A stretch of DNA of 64,000 bases, taken from Plasmodium relictum. Its lineage: Eukaryota; Apicomplexa; Aconoidasida; Haemosporida; Plasmodiidae. The stretch lies in NCBI RefSeq assembly GCF_900005765.1, contig NC_041681.1, forward strand, positions 186,001 through 250,000, written 5' to 3'. The position numbers were made by a program, and so were the translations under genes. The notes beneath the pieces are model-generated. The model was not told the DNA's origin. It saw only the letters and a list, made by a program, of their open reading frames with translations, and made no database searches. Positions within the stretch are counted from its first letter, which is position 1. Each line of letters starts with the position of its first letter. Below, one piece after another: positions 26,101-38,271 of the stretch.

Positions 26101-29100
26101 TTTTCTTCTGATGTAATTATAGATTTGCATAACTCTGATTTTTTTATTTTTGGTTTATCTACTTCTGGTTTTTTTTTTTTTGATTTATATATATCTGATT
26201 TTTCTGTTTCAAATCTAAGTTTTTCTAATTTTTTTGTCTTTCGTTTCTCTATTTTTTTTTTCTTAGTCTTTACTGTTTCTTCTGTTATATCTGTTTCATA
26301 CACATATGATCCAAATTTTTTCATTTCTAATTTTTTTGGTTTTATTTTATTTATTATCAGTTTTTTTTCTTCAGTTTTTTTTTCTGAAAGTATATTCTCC
26401 GATTTATCCGTTTCATATACATCTATAATATATTTCTTCACTTTTAACTTTGAGAACTTCGGTTTGGTTTTTTCTAAGTTTTTTTCTTTTATTCTGTTAT
26501 ATTCCAATTTTTTTATTTTTGATCTGTTCTTCTCTAATTTATCCATTAATGATTTGTTTTTTTTAGTTTTTTCATCTGTTAATATTTTTTTCTCTGATTC
26601 ATTTATTTCAAATAATTCTCCCATATGTTTCTTTATTTTTGAGCTTTCTAATCTTATTTTGCAGTTTTTTAATTTTTTTAATTTTAATTTTTTCTTTTCT
26701 ATTTTTAATTCATTCTTATTTAATTCATATATTTCTAACTCTTTTGTTGTAGATGTTTTCGTTATAGATTTTTCACTTTCAAATGTTTCTGAAATATATT
26801 TCTTTATTTCTAATTTTTCTTTTGATTTGCTTTTTTCTGAATTATTTCTTTTTGAATTTTGTTTTTTGATCATTTCCGTTTCATGTCCATGTATTTTTAA
26901 TTTTTCTAATTTTAATTTGATATTTTCTAATTTTTTTTTAAATTTCCTTTCGCTTAGTTTATTCATTTTGGATGCTTCTATTTGGTACTTTTCCATTTTT
27001 AATTTTCCGAATTCTGATTCCCCCTCTTCTACCTTTCCTAATTTTATTTTACTCTTTTTTAATGTTTCCAATTTTAGTTTATTTTTTTTAAATTTTTCTA
27101 GCTTTAATTTATTATTTTCCACTTTTTCTTCATCTGATTTATTTTTCCTTACTTTTTCTTTTTCAGATGTTTCTGCTAAATATTCATTAATTTTCAGTCT
27201 ATTTTTTTCTAATTTTTTTCCATTTGATTTTTTTAACAATTTATTTCTTTTTGATTTTTCTAATATTAATATATTATTCTCTAACTTTTCTATCATTGAT
27301 TTCCCTCTTTCTAATTCTCTTTCTGGCTGATTATTTCCTGATTTACTTGCTTCTGATTTTTCTACTTCATATGTTTCTGTTTCATATCTTTTAATTTCTA
27401 ATTTTTCTTTTGATTTATCATCTCCTGATTCATCTTTCCCCGATCCATTTATTTCAGACGTTTCTCTTTTATATCTTTTCATTTCTAATTTATCTATTAT
27501 AGATTTATTTTTTGCTAATTTTTTTTCTTTTGATTTTTCTGTTCTCGAAGTTTCTTCTTCAAATAATCTTATTTTTAATTTTTCTAATTCTGATAAACTT
27601 TTTTTTAATTTTTCTAATTTTTCTATTATCAATTTCTTCTTTTTTAATTTCTCTTCTAATATATTATATTCTGATTTATGTTCCCTTGATTCATCTGTTT
27701 CAGATGCTTCCATTTCATATTTTCTTATCTCTGAATTCCATAGTTTCGATATTCTCCTTTCTAGTTCTATTATTTTTTTGTTTTTTTCAAAACATTTTCT
27801 TTCTGAATTACTTTTCATCTTTTCTATATTTGACTTATTTCTTCCGAAATTTTTATCTGATTTATTCTTTTCTGATTCATCTTTTTTTGATTTTTTTGTC
27901 TTTTTTTTTTTAGACTTACATTTTGATTTATTTTTTTGTAATTTAAGCAGTACCAATTTTTCCATTTTGAATAAATTTTTTTCGAGCATTTTGTCTGATT
28001 CATATACCTTTGATCTATCAACTTCTAATTTTTCTATCTCCATTTTATTTTTTTCAAATTTATTTTTTGGTATATTATTTTCTGATATGTCTGTTTCTAA
28101 TTTTTCTATTTTTAACTTTTTTGACATATCTGTCTTCGATTTTTTTTTTTCAAAATTTTCTAAAGATATGCTTTTCTCTAGCAAATTTGATTTTATCATT
28201 TTTGATTTATTTTTTTCTAATTTAAAGTTCTTTTCTAAATTCTCTTTTTTTAATTCACATGGCTTTGATTCTTTTTTATTTTTTTCTATTTCTAATTTTG
28301 ATATGTTCTTTAATTGCTCTTTCCCTAAATTTTCTATGTATGAATGAGATCTACCTTTTTCTGAGTTACTAATTTCTGATTTTACTTTTAACATATTAAT
28401 ATCTGATTTTTTTGTTTCACAATTTATTTTATTATGTGATGATAGTTTATTAAAACATTTTATTTGAAGAATTTTATCTGAACTTTTATAAAATGTCTTT
28501 ATTTCATGTATATTTTCATATATGTTATTATTTTTTAATAATTCATCATGTTCTTGTTTCTTTCGCTCATATATACCATTTCTTAAACTTTTCTCAAGGA
28601 ATTCATTTACTTTTTCCTTATTTTTATTCATCTTATCACTAATTTTATTTGTAATATCAGTGTCTATACCAACTTTTTCATTCTCACTAAAAAGGGTATA
28701 TTTTAAACTTTCATTAGTATTATACCTTAAAATACTTTCATTTTTTTTTTTTAAATCTAATTTTTTAATTTCTATTTTCTCACATTCCTTTCCATTAACA
28801 TATTCTTTTTTTTTCTCATTCGTTTTACATAACTTTTTATTAATACCTGAAAAAGTTCGTACACCAATAACATTTGGTATGGATTTATTAAATTGTCCCT
28901 TACTGCTGAATTTGGAAATATATTTTTTTAAATCTTCCCTGATTTTACATTTTAAAGTATCTTTATTATAATCTGAAAAATATATAATTTGTTCATACTT
29001 ATTTCTAATTAATTTGTTGTTGCTTTTTTGTCTATTGCTTACTGTATTTTCTTTGCTCGTGCTCACACTATATTTTAAATCTTTCATATTGTCAACTTTT

Positions 29101-31335
29101 TCCTTCTTTTTTTCATTTACTTTCATATTATCACAATTTGATTTGAGAGTCATTAAATGCCTATTTTGATCAACATCAGGTTCTTTTTTTAAATATAAGA
29201 ATTTTTTATTTTTAATTTCTTTCGTTTTATTTGTAACAAAATTCTCTTTCTTATTTTTATAGATATCATTCTCATAATTTATATCATTTCTTAATTTTTT
29301 ATACAAATAAATTAAACTCTCTTTTTTTTTATTTGGAGAAAATTTAAAATGTGACAAAATATATTTATTATCTTTATTTTTATTATTAAGATTGTCTGAC
29401 TTAATTTTTATATTATTTGAATAACTTAAACTGCCTTTTCTTTCTTTTAAATAAATTCTAGATGTTTGTTTCATATTATTTTCATTCAAAATGTAATCTT
29501 TTTTTATTACATACACATTTTCCTCTTTCAATGGAGAATTATCAGAATGATAAATATTGAGTATTTTTCCCGTAGAATCTGCATAAAAAATTTTAGATAA
29601 AGTAAGATATAAGTATTTAAAATATATATGATTTTTTTTTTTTTTAAATAATTACTTAGGATTCGTTTCCTAGAGGTATTTTTTGTATTATTATCATTTT
29701 CCTCTAGTTTGAAATCCTATTAAAAATAAATATATTTAAAATATTTTTTGCATTTATTTATCTTTATATATAAATATATACTCATATTTTTATTATTTAA
29801 ATTATTATTTAAAGCATCATTGGGGAAAATTTTAGTATTTTATAAAAAATATTTATATACTCATAACATATAATAATTTTAATATAGTCTTTCAACAACA
29901 GATAGAATCAATAGAAGTATAAATTATTTTAAAAAAATATATATTTAATTTAATATATAAATAACTAAAAGTAAAATCTATAATTTAACATAAAAGTAGC
30001 CATCAAAAATAAATGCTTTTTTTTTTTTAAAATTACTTTATACGAAAAAAAAAAATAAAAATAAAAAAATGACTATTCTATTTGATCTTTTTATTAATGT
30101 TGTATATATATAATTAAATTTTATATTTATCTTACTTTATCATTGTATTTCTCAAAAATTTTAGAATTTGTTTTTTTATTAAAAGACTTAATTTTGAGTT
30201 TTTTGGAATATTCATTTAGATCTTCGAAAATACTTTTCTTATAATTTTGATTGAAATGTGTTTTCCCTTTAATTTTGTTATACTTAATGTCTACTTTACA
30301 TAAAATATTATCCGAATAAATAACCTCATTTTTTCTATATTTTTCTTGAATTGAATTGTTCTTATTAAAACTTTTACATATTTTTATATTACCTTCAGAA
30401 GATATTTTATTAAAATTAGTTTTGGGTTCATTATCATAAGAACTATTATTTGTACGTGCTTTTAATAACTCATATGTTTTATTGTTTTCATTTAATTTTT
30501 CCTTTTTTTTTCCTTGCATAATACCTTCTAATCGATTTCTAAAATGATCGTTCATATTTATTTTTTCATTATTATAATCCCTTGAAGAAACATTCCTTTT
30601 TCTTGTTTTTGAATATTCTGGAGATATTGAAGAATAAAAATAGAGATCAAAAAGATTTTCAACATATTGCTTCTTTTTGTTAAGTACCTAAGATTAATAT
30701 ATATAAATGTACCAAATTTTTTAAGTTTAATTTTACTTTTAAGAATGTATACCTTTTTGTTTTTAGTTTCTATTATACCTATATTAAAAAAAAAAAAATA
30801 TGTAAATTAGTTATTTGACAAAATGTTTTAAAAAATATTATAGTACTTTTTAAGTTTTCTATTAAAAATGGAGAACTTTCACTGAAAAAAAAGAACATTA
30901 TATATATATATATATATATATATATAGGAAACAAAAAACAATTTAATATAATTTTAATATATTCATGAGTTCAATTATTTTATTCATTTTTTTATTAATT
31001 TTTTCTTTTTTCTTTTTAATTTTTAAGATGATTTTACTCATAATTCATGGTTACACAATTTTTTAACACTAAATATAGTAATATATCTTGCCAATGCTCC
31101 AAAAACTTAGAACAAATAAAAAAATATACTAATTTATAAGTAAATAAAAATAAATATAAATTATTATTTATTAAAAATAATATATTTGAAAAAATGGAAA
31201 AAAAAAAAATTACATTTTTTTTATATATCCAAAAATACAAAATTTCCTGAACGTTCAGGAAATATTAAAAAGCAACAACACTTGTTCTACTTGGAAATAA
31301 ACAGAAAAATAGGAAATTAATCTTAAATATTTCAT
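20172..31335 (-). CDS. Very large Lys/Glu/Asn-rich protein with possible C-terminal C2-like domain
   Basis: Eleven exons fit in phase: 31335-31291, 31246-31214, 31105-31038, 30881-30847, 30778-30753, 30687-30136, 29716-29656, 29578-20877, 20701-20588, 20439-20349 and 20197-20172, giving about 3,250 residues. The first five exons are tiny (26-68 bases) and encode a compact N-terminus (FLEHWQDILLYLVLKNC, then SSPFLIENLKSIIE). Phase continuity supports these exons, but the first two are the least certain. The huge eighth exon encodes Lys/Glu/Ser coiled-coil-like sequence with loose repeats. The C-terminus has alternating hydrophobic strands (KINIITIFLPDLYIKKV, SNYYLTVTIYF) and ends GTIILGTL, recalling a C2 domain; calcium-binding aspartates are not evident. 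No catalytic motif was seen. A structural or scaffold role is a guess. I do not recognise the family. Confidence 0.75.
22830..22985 (-). repeat. Short coding tandem repeat (YDKYENIY type)
   Basis: Three imperfect copies of a block resembling SxYDKYExIYKNI are encoded back to back in the giant gene, flanked by further Tyr/Lys/Asp-rich degenerate copies. Confidence 0.7.
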
Positions 31336-33178
31336 TGTTTCAATTATTAATGCATAATTAATAATATAAAGTTTCTTTTTTATTTGTAAAATATTTTATT
31401 TTATTTATTTATTCATTTTATTTTTTTTTTATGTTTAAATCTATGTTTCAGGTTATAGAATAATAAAAAAAAAAAATACTTATTAATACTTGTGTGCGTA
31501 CATATAAATTCATATAGATAATTTTTTTATGATTAACTAAAGTAAATCATAATTTTTTTTTTATTTAATTAAAATTTACTTTTATAATGCAATTTATATT
31601 ATTTTTATATTAAGAAACAACACAATTATTTCATAATAATATGTGTTTTAATTTCACAAACCCTACAATTTATCTATTTTTATTATTTAATGATTCCTCA
31701 TTAAAAAATATAGTATTTTATGTTCTTTTATTATTAACCTGAATTATATCTTTTTGTTCATATACAATTTTGCTATAGTACAAATAAGGTTAAAATTTTA
31801 TGAACAAAATTTTTTAACCACTTCAACTACATTTAATTAAAACCTAATAAATTCAAAATTATCTCCAAAATAAAAAATGATAAATAATCGTTCATTTAGC
31901 TATATTTTGAATTTTTATTTATACAACTAAGAAAATGTATTTCCTTATATAACATAGAACCAACAAATGAATATATTTTTCTTATTTAAAATTTTTTTTT
32001 GTTAAATGCTTGTATAATTAACCATAACCAATGTAAAATATATTATTGGGTTTCATACTATTTCCATTGTTCTTTTTTCTTTTTTCTTTTTTCTTTTTTA
32101 TTTTAATTAAATTATTTACCTTATATTTTTTTTCTTTTTAATGCATTTTAAAATTATTTTTCTATTTTCTATTAGAAAAATAAGTGAGAAATATTTGCTC
32201 ATAATATTATTTATATGTATATCATAACTAGCAATATATTCATGTTACAGTTTCAGTTCATTTAAATTTTATTTCAAACTTATATTTTTATATATTGTTC
32301 TTCACAAAATATTATACTAAATTGTTTATAATTATCCTTTTAATTAACTTCATTATAAACAACTTTAATTGAAAAGAATGAAATTTTTTTTTTTATATCT
32401 CTCAAATTCTAAGATTATATAAATAAAATTCCATTAGAATAATGATATTTTTTGAATATATATATATATATATTTTTTCCTTCATTTTAAATATTTTTCT
32501 TTTTCCCAAAGTATTCTAGTTAATTTATAAACATTTATTAGATGAAAATAAAATAATTATAAAGCATGTATATTAAATCTACAGTACAACCAAGAAAGAG
32601 AAAAAACATATAAATTGAATTTACTTAAAGATATTTATTAACGATTCATATTTACTTATTATCTTTTTTTTTAATGAAAAAAGAAAAGGAAAAAGTAATT
32701 AAATATTTTACTCTATGCTTATTATTCTCACTTAAAATTTATGTATAGTTACATATATTAATTTTGCTTATAATTAATTTTTTTTTAATTCTATCAAAGT
32801 TTTTTATATTTTATCCCTATTTTTTTTTATTTTTTTAAAGTTCAAAATTCTTAAAGATATATTTAGTATTACATAAAAAATTGCATAAGTGATAATATTA
32901 TTAATTAAAAACAGCAAATACAAATAATATAAAAATAATGATAAAATAAAACTAAAAAAATATCAATAATATAATTTATCTTAGTTTTTTATCTGCAATA
33001 TAATTGACTAATATAAATAATAATAAAAAAAATAATATAATGTAAAATAATAAATAATAAGGGTATTTAACTAACTAAATTTAAAAATGATATTTCAAAA
33101 AACATTTTAGACAAATATCAAAAAAAAAAAAAAAAAAAATAAATAATAATTTAATATAATATGTTTATTTACTTTTTT
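31336..33178. other. 1.8-kb intergenic region
   Basis: Separates the first exon of the giant gene from the 3' end of the RMP1-like gene, both on the minus strand. It is AT-rich throughout and should hold the promoter of the giant gene and the 3' UTR of its neighbour. I see no gene in it, though another small 5' exon of the giant gene could hide near its left end. Confidence 0.45.
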
Positions 33179-34471
33179 TTATATTTTAATATGATTAATT
33201 ATATCTAATAATTCAGGTATAATACTTTTAAAAGGTTCTGATATAAGAAGGCAATTTAAAACTGTATGAACTCTTGAAATACAAATGATAATTATATATA
33301 CCATTTTTTTATAAGCTATACATGTTAAATAATTTGATAATATTCTTCCTATATAGTACAATAATCTTCTATTGATTTTTACCTCTTTATATAAGTCTAC
33401 CATTAAATCTTCGTCATTCTCTTTTATAACATCGTAAAACATAGACAAAAAATAATTGAACTTTTTTAAATAATGTTTACAACTGAAAAAAAAAGTTAAC
33501 TTATGGTAAGCGTTATGATTACTATTTATATACTTTTTTAGAAACATATATTCATTAAATAAATTATTAAAAATATTTTTAAAACTTGAATTGTATTTGA
33601 CAATATAATTTTTTAAATCGATACATCTAGAAACAAAATATTTAAACATCTCTTTACTAAAATTGTTATCTGTTGTTTTATTTTTGGAATAGAATTTCTG
33701 TATTAATTTACTATCATTGTCATGTAGTTCTTTTACATTATTTTTATTATAATATAGCTCCGTTATATTATTTTTATTATCAGATTTTTCTATTGCATTA
33801 TTTTTATTTGCATAGTTTAGCATTGAATTATTTTTAAATGGATTAGTTGAATATTGTATTCTAAATATCTCGTTTAGTATATCATGGGATTTTTCATTGA
33901 TTGAAGTATTATAGTTGCAATCATTTTTAATCTTTTCTATATGTATAACTTGATTATTTTCTTTAAATATTGATATTTCCGCTTTATTTTCCTTATTGCC
34001 AACTTTAATTTTATGTTTTTTTTTAATTATTTTTTTTTTTTTGTAATGATTTATATTCTCTAACTTTTTTTGAGTAAAACTTTTATCATTTTTTTTTTTT
34101 TTCTTGTTTTTTCCTATAATTTTAATTACTTTTTTTGTTTTTTCATTATTTAGTAAATTATTGGATTCTGTTTTATTATCTGTTTTTTTTTTTTTTTTAA
34201 TATTAACTTTGTCATTAAGTCTTTTATTAATTTTTCCCTTTTTTTTATTCTTTCCTGTATCCTTTTTTATAATACCATATAATTTATTTATTTTTTCTTT
34301 TTTATTAAACTTTTTTTTATTAATTTTTTGAACTAATTTCCTTTCTTTTTTATATTGTTTAACATACCTTTTTTTTAGTTTTTTAAATCTTACAATTCTT
34401 CTGAAGAAGTAAAAAAAATGACCATACTTCATTCTTATGTTAATGTTCTTTATATTATGTGACTTTTGCAT
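33179..34471 (-). CDS. RNase MRP subunit RMP1 / Nepro-like protein
   Basis: A single exon of 430 residues. Residues about 15-170 are extremely Lys-rich with many nuclear/nucleolar-type basic runs; residues 170-270 are Asn-rich. The C-terminal ~150 residues are helical and low in Asn. They contain NSNHNAYHKLTFFFSCKHYL, then FLSMFYDVI, then a helix pair ending RILSNYLTCIAYKKMVYIII and ISRVHTVLNCLL. This layout resembles the RMP1/Nepro domain of RNase MRP, with its NKNQHR..WW turn, basic helix and final LARVxxI helix. RNase MRP processes pre-rRNA at ITS1 in the nucleolus. The similarity is by eye and remote, with the family aromatic pair replaced by Phe. If wrong, it is a conserved nuclear Plasmodium protein of unknown function. 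Confidence 0.5.
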   Translation of the reverse strand: MQKSHNIKNINIRMKYGHFFYFFRRIVRFKKLKKRYVKQYKKERKLVQKINKKKFNKKEKINKLYGIIKKDTGKNKKKGKINKRLNDKVNIKKKKKTDNKTESNNLLNNEKTKKVIKIIGKNKKKKKNDKSFTQKKLENINHYKKKKIIKKKHKIKVGNKENKAEISIFKENNQVIHIEKIKNDCNYNTSINEKSHDILNEIFRIQYSTNPFKNNSMLNYANKNNAIEKSDNKNNITELYYNKNNVKELHDNDSKLIQKFYSKNKTTDNNFSKEMFKYFVSRCIDLKNYIVKYNSSFKNIFNNLFNEYMFLKKYINSNHNAYHKLTFFFSCKHYLKKFNYFLSMFYDVIKENDEDLMVDLYKEVKINRRLLYYIGRILSNYLTCIAYKKMVYIIIICISRVHTVLNCLLISEPFKSIIPELLDIINHIKI

Positions 34472-34816
34472 CTTTAATACTTTATCAATCTTTATATTTT
34501 ACCTTTTTTCTCATATTAAAAATATAATTGAATAATGGAACAATGATTACAAAATTAAAGTTTGAAAATTGTTCTTCTTCAAGGGGTAAAACTTTATATT
34601 GTTTAAATTAAAATTAAAACTAAAACAAAATAAAAATAATAGCATGCAACAAAGAATATAAAATTATATAAATATTTATATATATATTTTTTAATATATA
34701 TATACGAATTATTTGTATCTTTATTAGGAATGAAGTAACTGTTTGAAACAAATGTAATTATTTTTTTTTTTTTTTTATGCATTTATTTATGAATAATTGA
34801 AGAGGAAAAAAAAATT
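34472..34816. promoter_or_regulatory. Short divergent (bidirectional) promoter region
   Basis: Only 345 bases separate the ATG codons of the RMP1-like gene (-) and the methyltransferase gene (+), so both promoters and 5' UTRs must share this space. It contains T and A runs and a slightly GC-richer patch near 34575-34590. No transcription-factor motif was identified with confidence. Confidence 0.5.
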
Positions 34817-35946
34817 ATGTTTACTTTTTCTTCCTTTAAAAAGGTTAAAAAATATACAAAAATATATATGTTCTTTTCGAAAATTGAGAGTTTATAAAAA
34901 AATATTTAATTATTAAACAAGAGCAATTCGTAAAATATGTATAAGTTTCTATTAATTATTTTCTATTATATTGTTTTCCTTATTTTATGATAAAAAGGAT
35001 AATATATATATAATTTTTTATATATATTTTTTAGTTATTGTTAGGAGTAACAGTTGCAAATGGAGGTGTGATTTTTGGCTGTTTTTATATATATAAAAAG
35101 AATAGACCTCTAAATGATATAGTAGATAATCCAACAGAAAACTTTCGAATTAAAATATTTGATGCATTAGCAAAAAACTATGATGAGAAAAATGATTTTA
35201 TAGAAAAAATTACATCTATAAATAAATACAAAAAAAAAAATTTTCGAAAGGCACGAGGAGTAGTATTAGAAATAGGAGCAGGTTCAGGTAGAAATTTTTC
35301 TTTTTTAAATAAAATAGATGCATTAGTATGTGTTGAAAAAAGTGAGAATATGTGTGAGGAATTAAAAAAAAAAGTGGAAAAAATTAAGCCACCCTATCCT
35401 GTTTATATTATAAATAATGATATAAAAAATAATATTTTTAATCCGGAAGTTTTTGATTCTATTATCTCCTCCTTTACATTATGTTCTTTAGAATATCTTG
35501 ATGAAAGTTTAAAAAATGTTTATCAAGCAATGAAGAATAATGGAAAGTTTTATTTGGTTGAAAGAGGAATTATATATAACAAGCTTATTAGATATATCCT
35601 AGAAAAATTAAATTTATACCCAAATCAAAAAATACCATGGGAATATGGCTATTATGAAAATAGAAACCCTTTAGATATTTTAAAAAAAAATAATTTCAGC
35701 ATTGTTTTTAAACTTGTAAAAAATGCAGGAAGTATTTATGTATTAATAGCAAAAAAATACATTTCGTCAGATATACAAAATGAAATAAACAATAATCAAG
35801 AAATGAAGAAATTAAATTTTGATATACAAGATAAAATGAATGAAAAGAAAGAAATAGAAAAAACGAAACAAAAAAATATTCATATTAATAGTATTATTTC
35901 TGATCCACAAAAAATTTCTATATATTACTATTATAAGAATAACTAA
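34817..35946 (+). CDS. Membrane-anchored class I SAM-dependent methyltransferase
   Basis: Two exons, 34817-34843 (MFTFSSFKK, GTTAAA donor) and 35035-35946, give 312 residues. Residues about 10-29 (LLLGVTVANGGVIFGCFYIY) form one membrane segment followed by KKN, so the catalytic part follows a signal anchor. Class I motifs are clear: motif I VVLEIGAGSGRNF (about 85-97), an acidic residue ending the second strand (LVCVEKSENM), and the later IISSFTLCSLE and GKFYLVERG strands. The fold is the methyltransferase-11/Oms1 type. Yeast Oms1 sits in the mitochondrial inner membrane, but the substrate cannot be read from the sequence. The last ~60 residues are charged low complexity. The first exon replaces an otherwise missing ATG. 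Confidence 0.8.
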
Positions 35947-36201
35947 ATGTGTATAGAAGAAAAACTTTAAAATTAAATTAGAAAAACAACATATCATAAA
36001 AAAAAAAAATTTTCAATTTATTTTTTTTAAGTTCATTGAAAATTTATATATATATTATAAAAATAAATTAAAAACTTAATAATAAAAATAAATAAAAAAA
36101 AGATTTAGTCACACGTAAAAAAAAAAAAAAATAAATAATAAATAAATAAAGAAAAATATTTTGATATTTTATTATATTATAATATGCTTTATTTAAAATA
36201 T

Positions 36202-37208
36202 CTATAAAAGCTTTAATTGTCCTGTTATTTTATTGACTATTTCATCAGGAACTAAAAAAACAAAAAATACGTATATGTTATACAATATATAGAAATAAAA
36301 AACTTTCATAAATATAATAAAAATATGAAGAAAAAGTTTTCCATTGACTTATATAAACATAATAAATTTATGATACTTAAAAATAAAATTTCTTATTTTC
36401 AAATTTCATAGAATACCTGGTTCAATAGCAAGAACTGTTGGTGTATTTGGATCTATTTGAGTTCTTCCCTTTAATTAAAAAAAATATAATTAAAACAAAA
36501 TAAAACAAAGCAAAATAAAGTAAATTTAATAAACTTTTTTTAAAAGAAATAAATATAATTCTTTTTATAGTTACCGCATCAATGATTATAGATGTTAGCA
36601 AGTTTTCCATATGAGCCTTTTTTTCTATTTCATGCATTTCTTCTAAACTCTAACAAAGAAAAAAAAATTTTACTTTTAAAAAAAGTTATATAAAAAAAGA
36701 AAAATTTTTATTTAATATCCTACTGATATTTTAAGAACAATTTTTTTTTGTCCTGTTCTTTTCCATATGTCGAAATAACTGGGACAATTTTTTTTGTTTA
36801 ATTTTTTTTTTTGAAGTTGATTATTTCTTTTTAAAATTTTTTCATAAACTGATAAGCATGCATGACAACATTGAGAACATATTTTCCCTTTATTCATTTT
36901 TATATCTAATAAAAATTAAAGAGAAAAAAAAGAAAAAAGAAATTAATAAAACTAAATAATAGTAATAAATCATTTGTAATGTATGTATGAATAAAAATAT
37001 TACCTGTTCTAACACAAAAAACCATCTTGCAATCACAATTTAAATCTAAGTTTGCGTAAACTTCTTTTATTTTAACAAATTTCTTTTTGATAATATTTAA
37101 AAACTTAAACAATAAACCAAGTACAAATCCACATATAAAAATAATAAGAAGTAAGACGTTATCACATCTATCATTTTTTAATAATCTTAAATTATAATTT
37201 GGATTCAT
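36202..37208 (-). CDS. PTRH2: Peptidyl-tRNA hydrolase 2 (PTH2/Bit1 family)
   Basis: Five exons, 37208-37004, 36905-36724, 36649-36575, 36468-36417 and 36251-36202, give 187 residues. The enzyme releases tRNA from peptidyl-tRNA that drops off ribosomes. Family signatures are present and in order: KMVFCVRTDIKMNKGKICSQ across the first junction, CCHACLSVYEK, WKRTGQKKIVLKI, GRTQIDPNTPTVLAI and the ending ITGQLKLL. The usual DAGRTQ block is assembled across the third intron. Residues about 17-35 form a hydrophobic segment followed by basic residues (FKFLNIIKKKFVK), like the N-terminal outer-membrane anchor of animal PTRH2, so a mitochondrial outer-membrane location is likely. Several small exons make it easy to miss in automated annotation. 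Confidence 0.92.
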
Positions 37209-37265
37209 AAGTTTAATTTTGTTAATTTTTTATCAAAAGGAAAAAAAAAAAGATAAATAAATAAA

Positions 37266-37582
37266 ATGAAAAGAAAAATTAAAAGAAGTGTAAACGCAGT
37301 ATTAGTAAAATTTCACTACATTTAATCTTTATCAAGAATTTATGTAAAATAAATATATAAAAATTTTAAATAATTTGTAAATTTACACAAAAGAATAATA
37401 TTTTAGAATCTATAAATTATATATATTTATTAAGTACTAAAGCAAAATGAAAAAAAATTATATTGATTTATTTTATATTTAATTTATTATAGTATATAAT
37501 TTTATTTTTTTCTTAGGTTGGAAATCAAAAAATGAATATTTTTAAAGAATATTTTTTGTTGATTATCAAGTTGTTAAAATAG
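37266..37582 (+). CDS. Candidate spliced microprotein (34 residues)
   Basis: An ATG at 37266 lies 57 bases from the divergent PTH2 start. Thirteen codons (MKRKIKRSVNAVL) run to a GTAAAA donor at 37305. A TTTTTTCTTAG acceptor at 37516 leads to 21 more codons ending TAG at 37582, in phase. An alternative reading uses a later acceptor near 37547 and a third exon after about 37762 (ending LLRVYNN). None of these is recognisable. The splice signals are good, but a 34-residue product may be chance; it could instead be part of a noncoding or UTR-spliced transcript. Confidence 0.2.
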
Positions 37583-38271
37583 GTAAATAATAAAATATAA
37601 AAATAACTCAATATGAAAAAAGAAATCTATAATAAAAAAAATAAAATAAAATAATTTATAAAAACATATGAATAAAAATATATATATATATATTTATGAA
37701 TACATTTATATCTAAGTATATATTATTTTCTTTTCTTTTTTTATGTTTTTTTTTTTCTTAGCTTTACTAAGAGTATACAATAATTAAATTATATGCTTTT
37801 AAATAATTTTATACAGATAATTTTTATATATAAAAAAAAAAAAATTTTTATCTTTTAATGATATATTTTATAATTTCATTTTGTTTATACTATAATTTTT
37901 GTACTTAATTTTTTTTTTTTTTTATATATTAATAAATATAATGTATATTTATAATAAAACTTTCCATATTTTATTGTTTCATTTGAATATGAAATGAAAA
38001 ATTATATGCTATATGTGACAGTTGCTAGAGTTTTTTATTAATTAATCCCTTAGATAATTTTTTCTAATATTTTTTTTTAAATAATAACTTTATTTTATTT
38101 TTTATTTCTCTAATATTTCTAGCTTTATATAATAAGTATGTAACAATATTGTATAAATTAAAAAGTTAATTTCAAATGAAAAAAAAAAAAGAAAAAATTA
38201 TTATAATTATGAATACAAGAATAATTCACAATATATAATTTTTTTTTTTTTTTTCTTCTTTTTAATGTATC
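37583..38271. other. Intergenic region upstream of the RPA12-like gene
   Basis: AT-rich, with (AT) tracts near 37680 and several T runs. It includes a TTTTTTTTTCTTAG acceptor-like site near 37762 that might belong to the candidate small transcript. Otherwise it is the likely promoter of the next gene. Confidence 0.4.

Noticed and set aside
25810-28971. Plus-strand Phe/Ser-rich open frames opposite the giant gene
   Set aside because: Mirror images of Lys/Glu-rich coding sequence on the other strand.
29800-29870. Extra Asn-rich exon between 30136 and 29716 of the giant gene
   Set aside because: Its GTATAT donor leaves a phase that would create a stop in the next exon, and no acceptor precedes it.
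30003-30060. ATG near 30003 (minus) as an alternative start of the giant gene
   Set aside because: No donor allows it to join the 29716 exon without a stop, whereas the exon ending at 30136 joins in phase.
31034-31240. 68-residue minus-strand frame as an independent gene
   Set aside because: It spans an intron; its ends are better explained as two exons of the giant gene.
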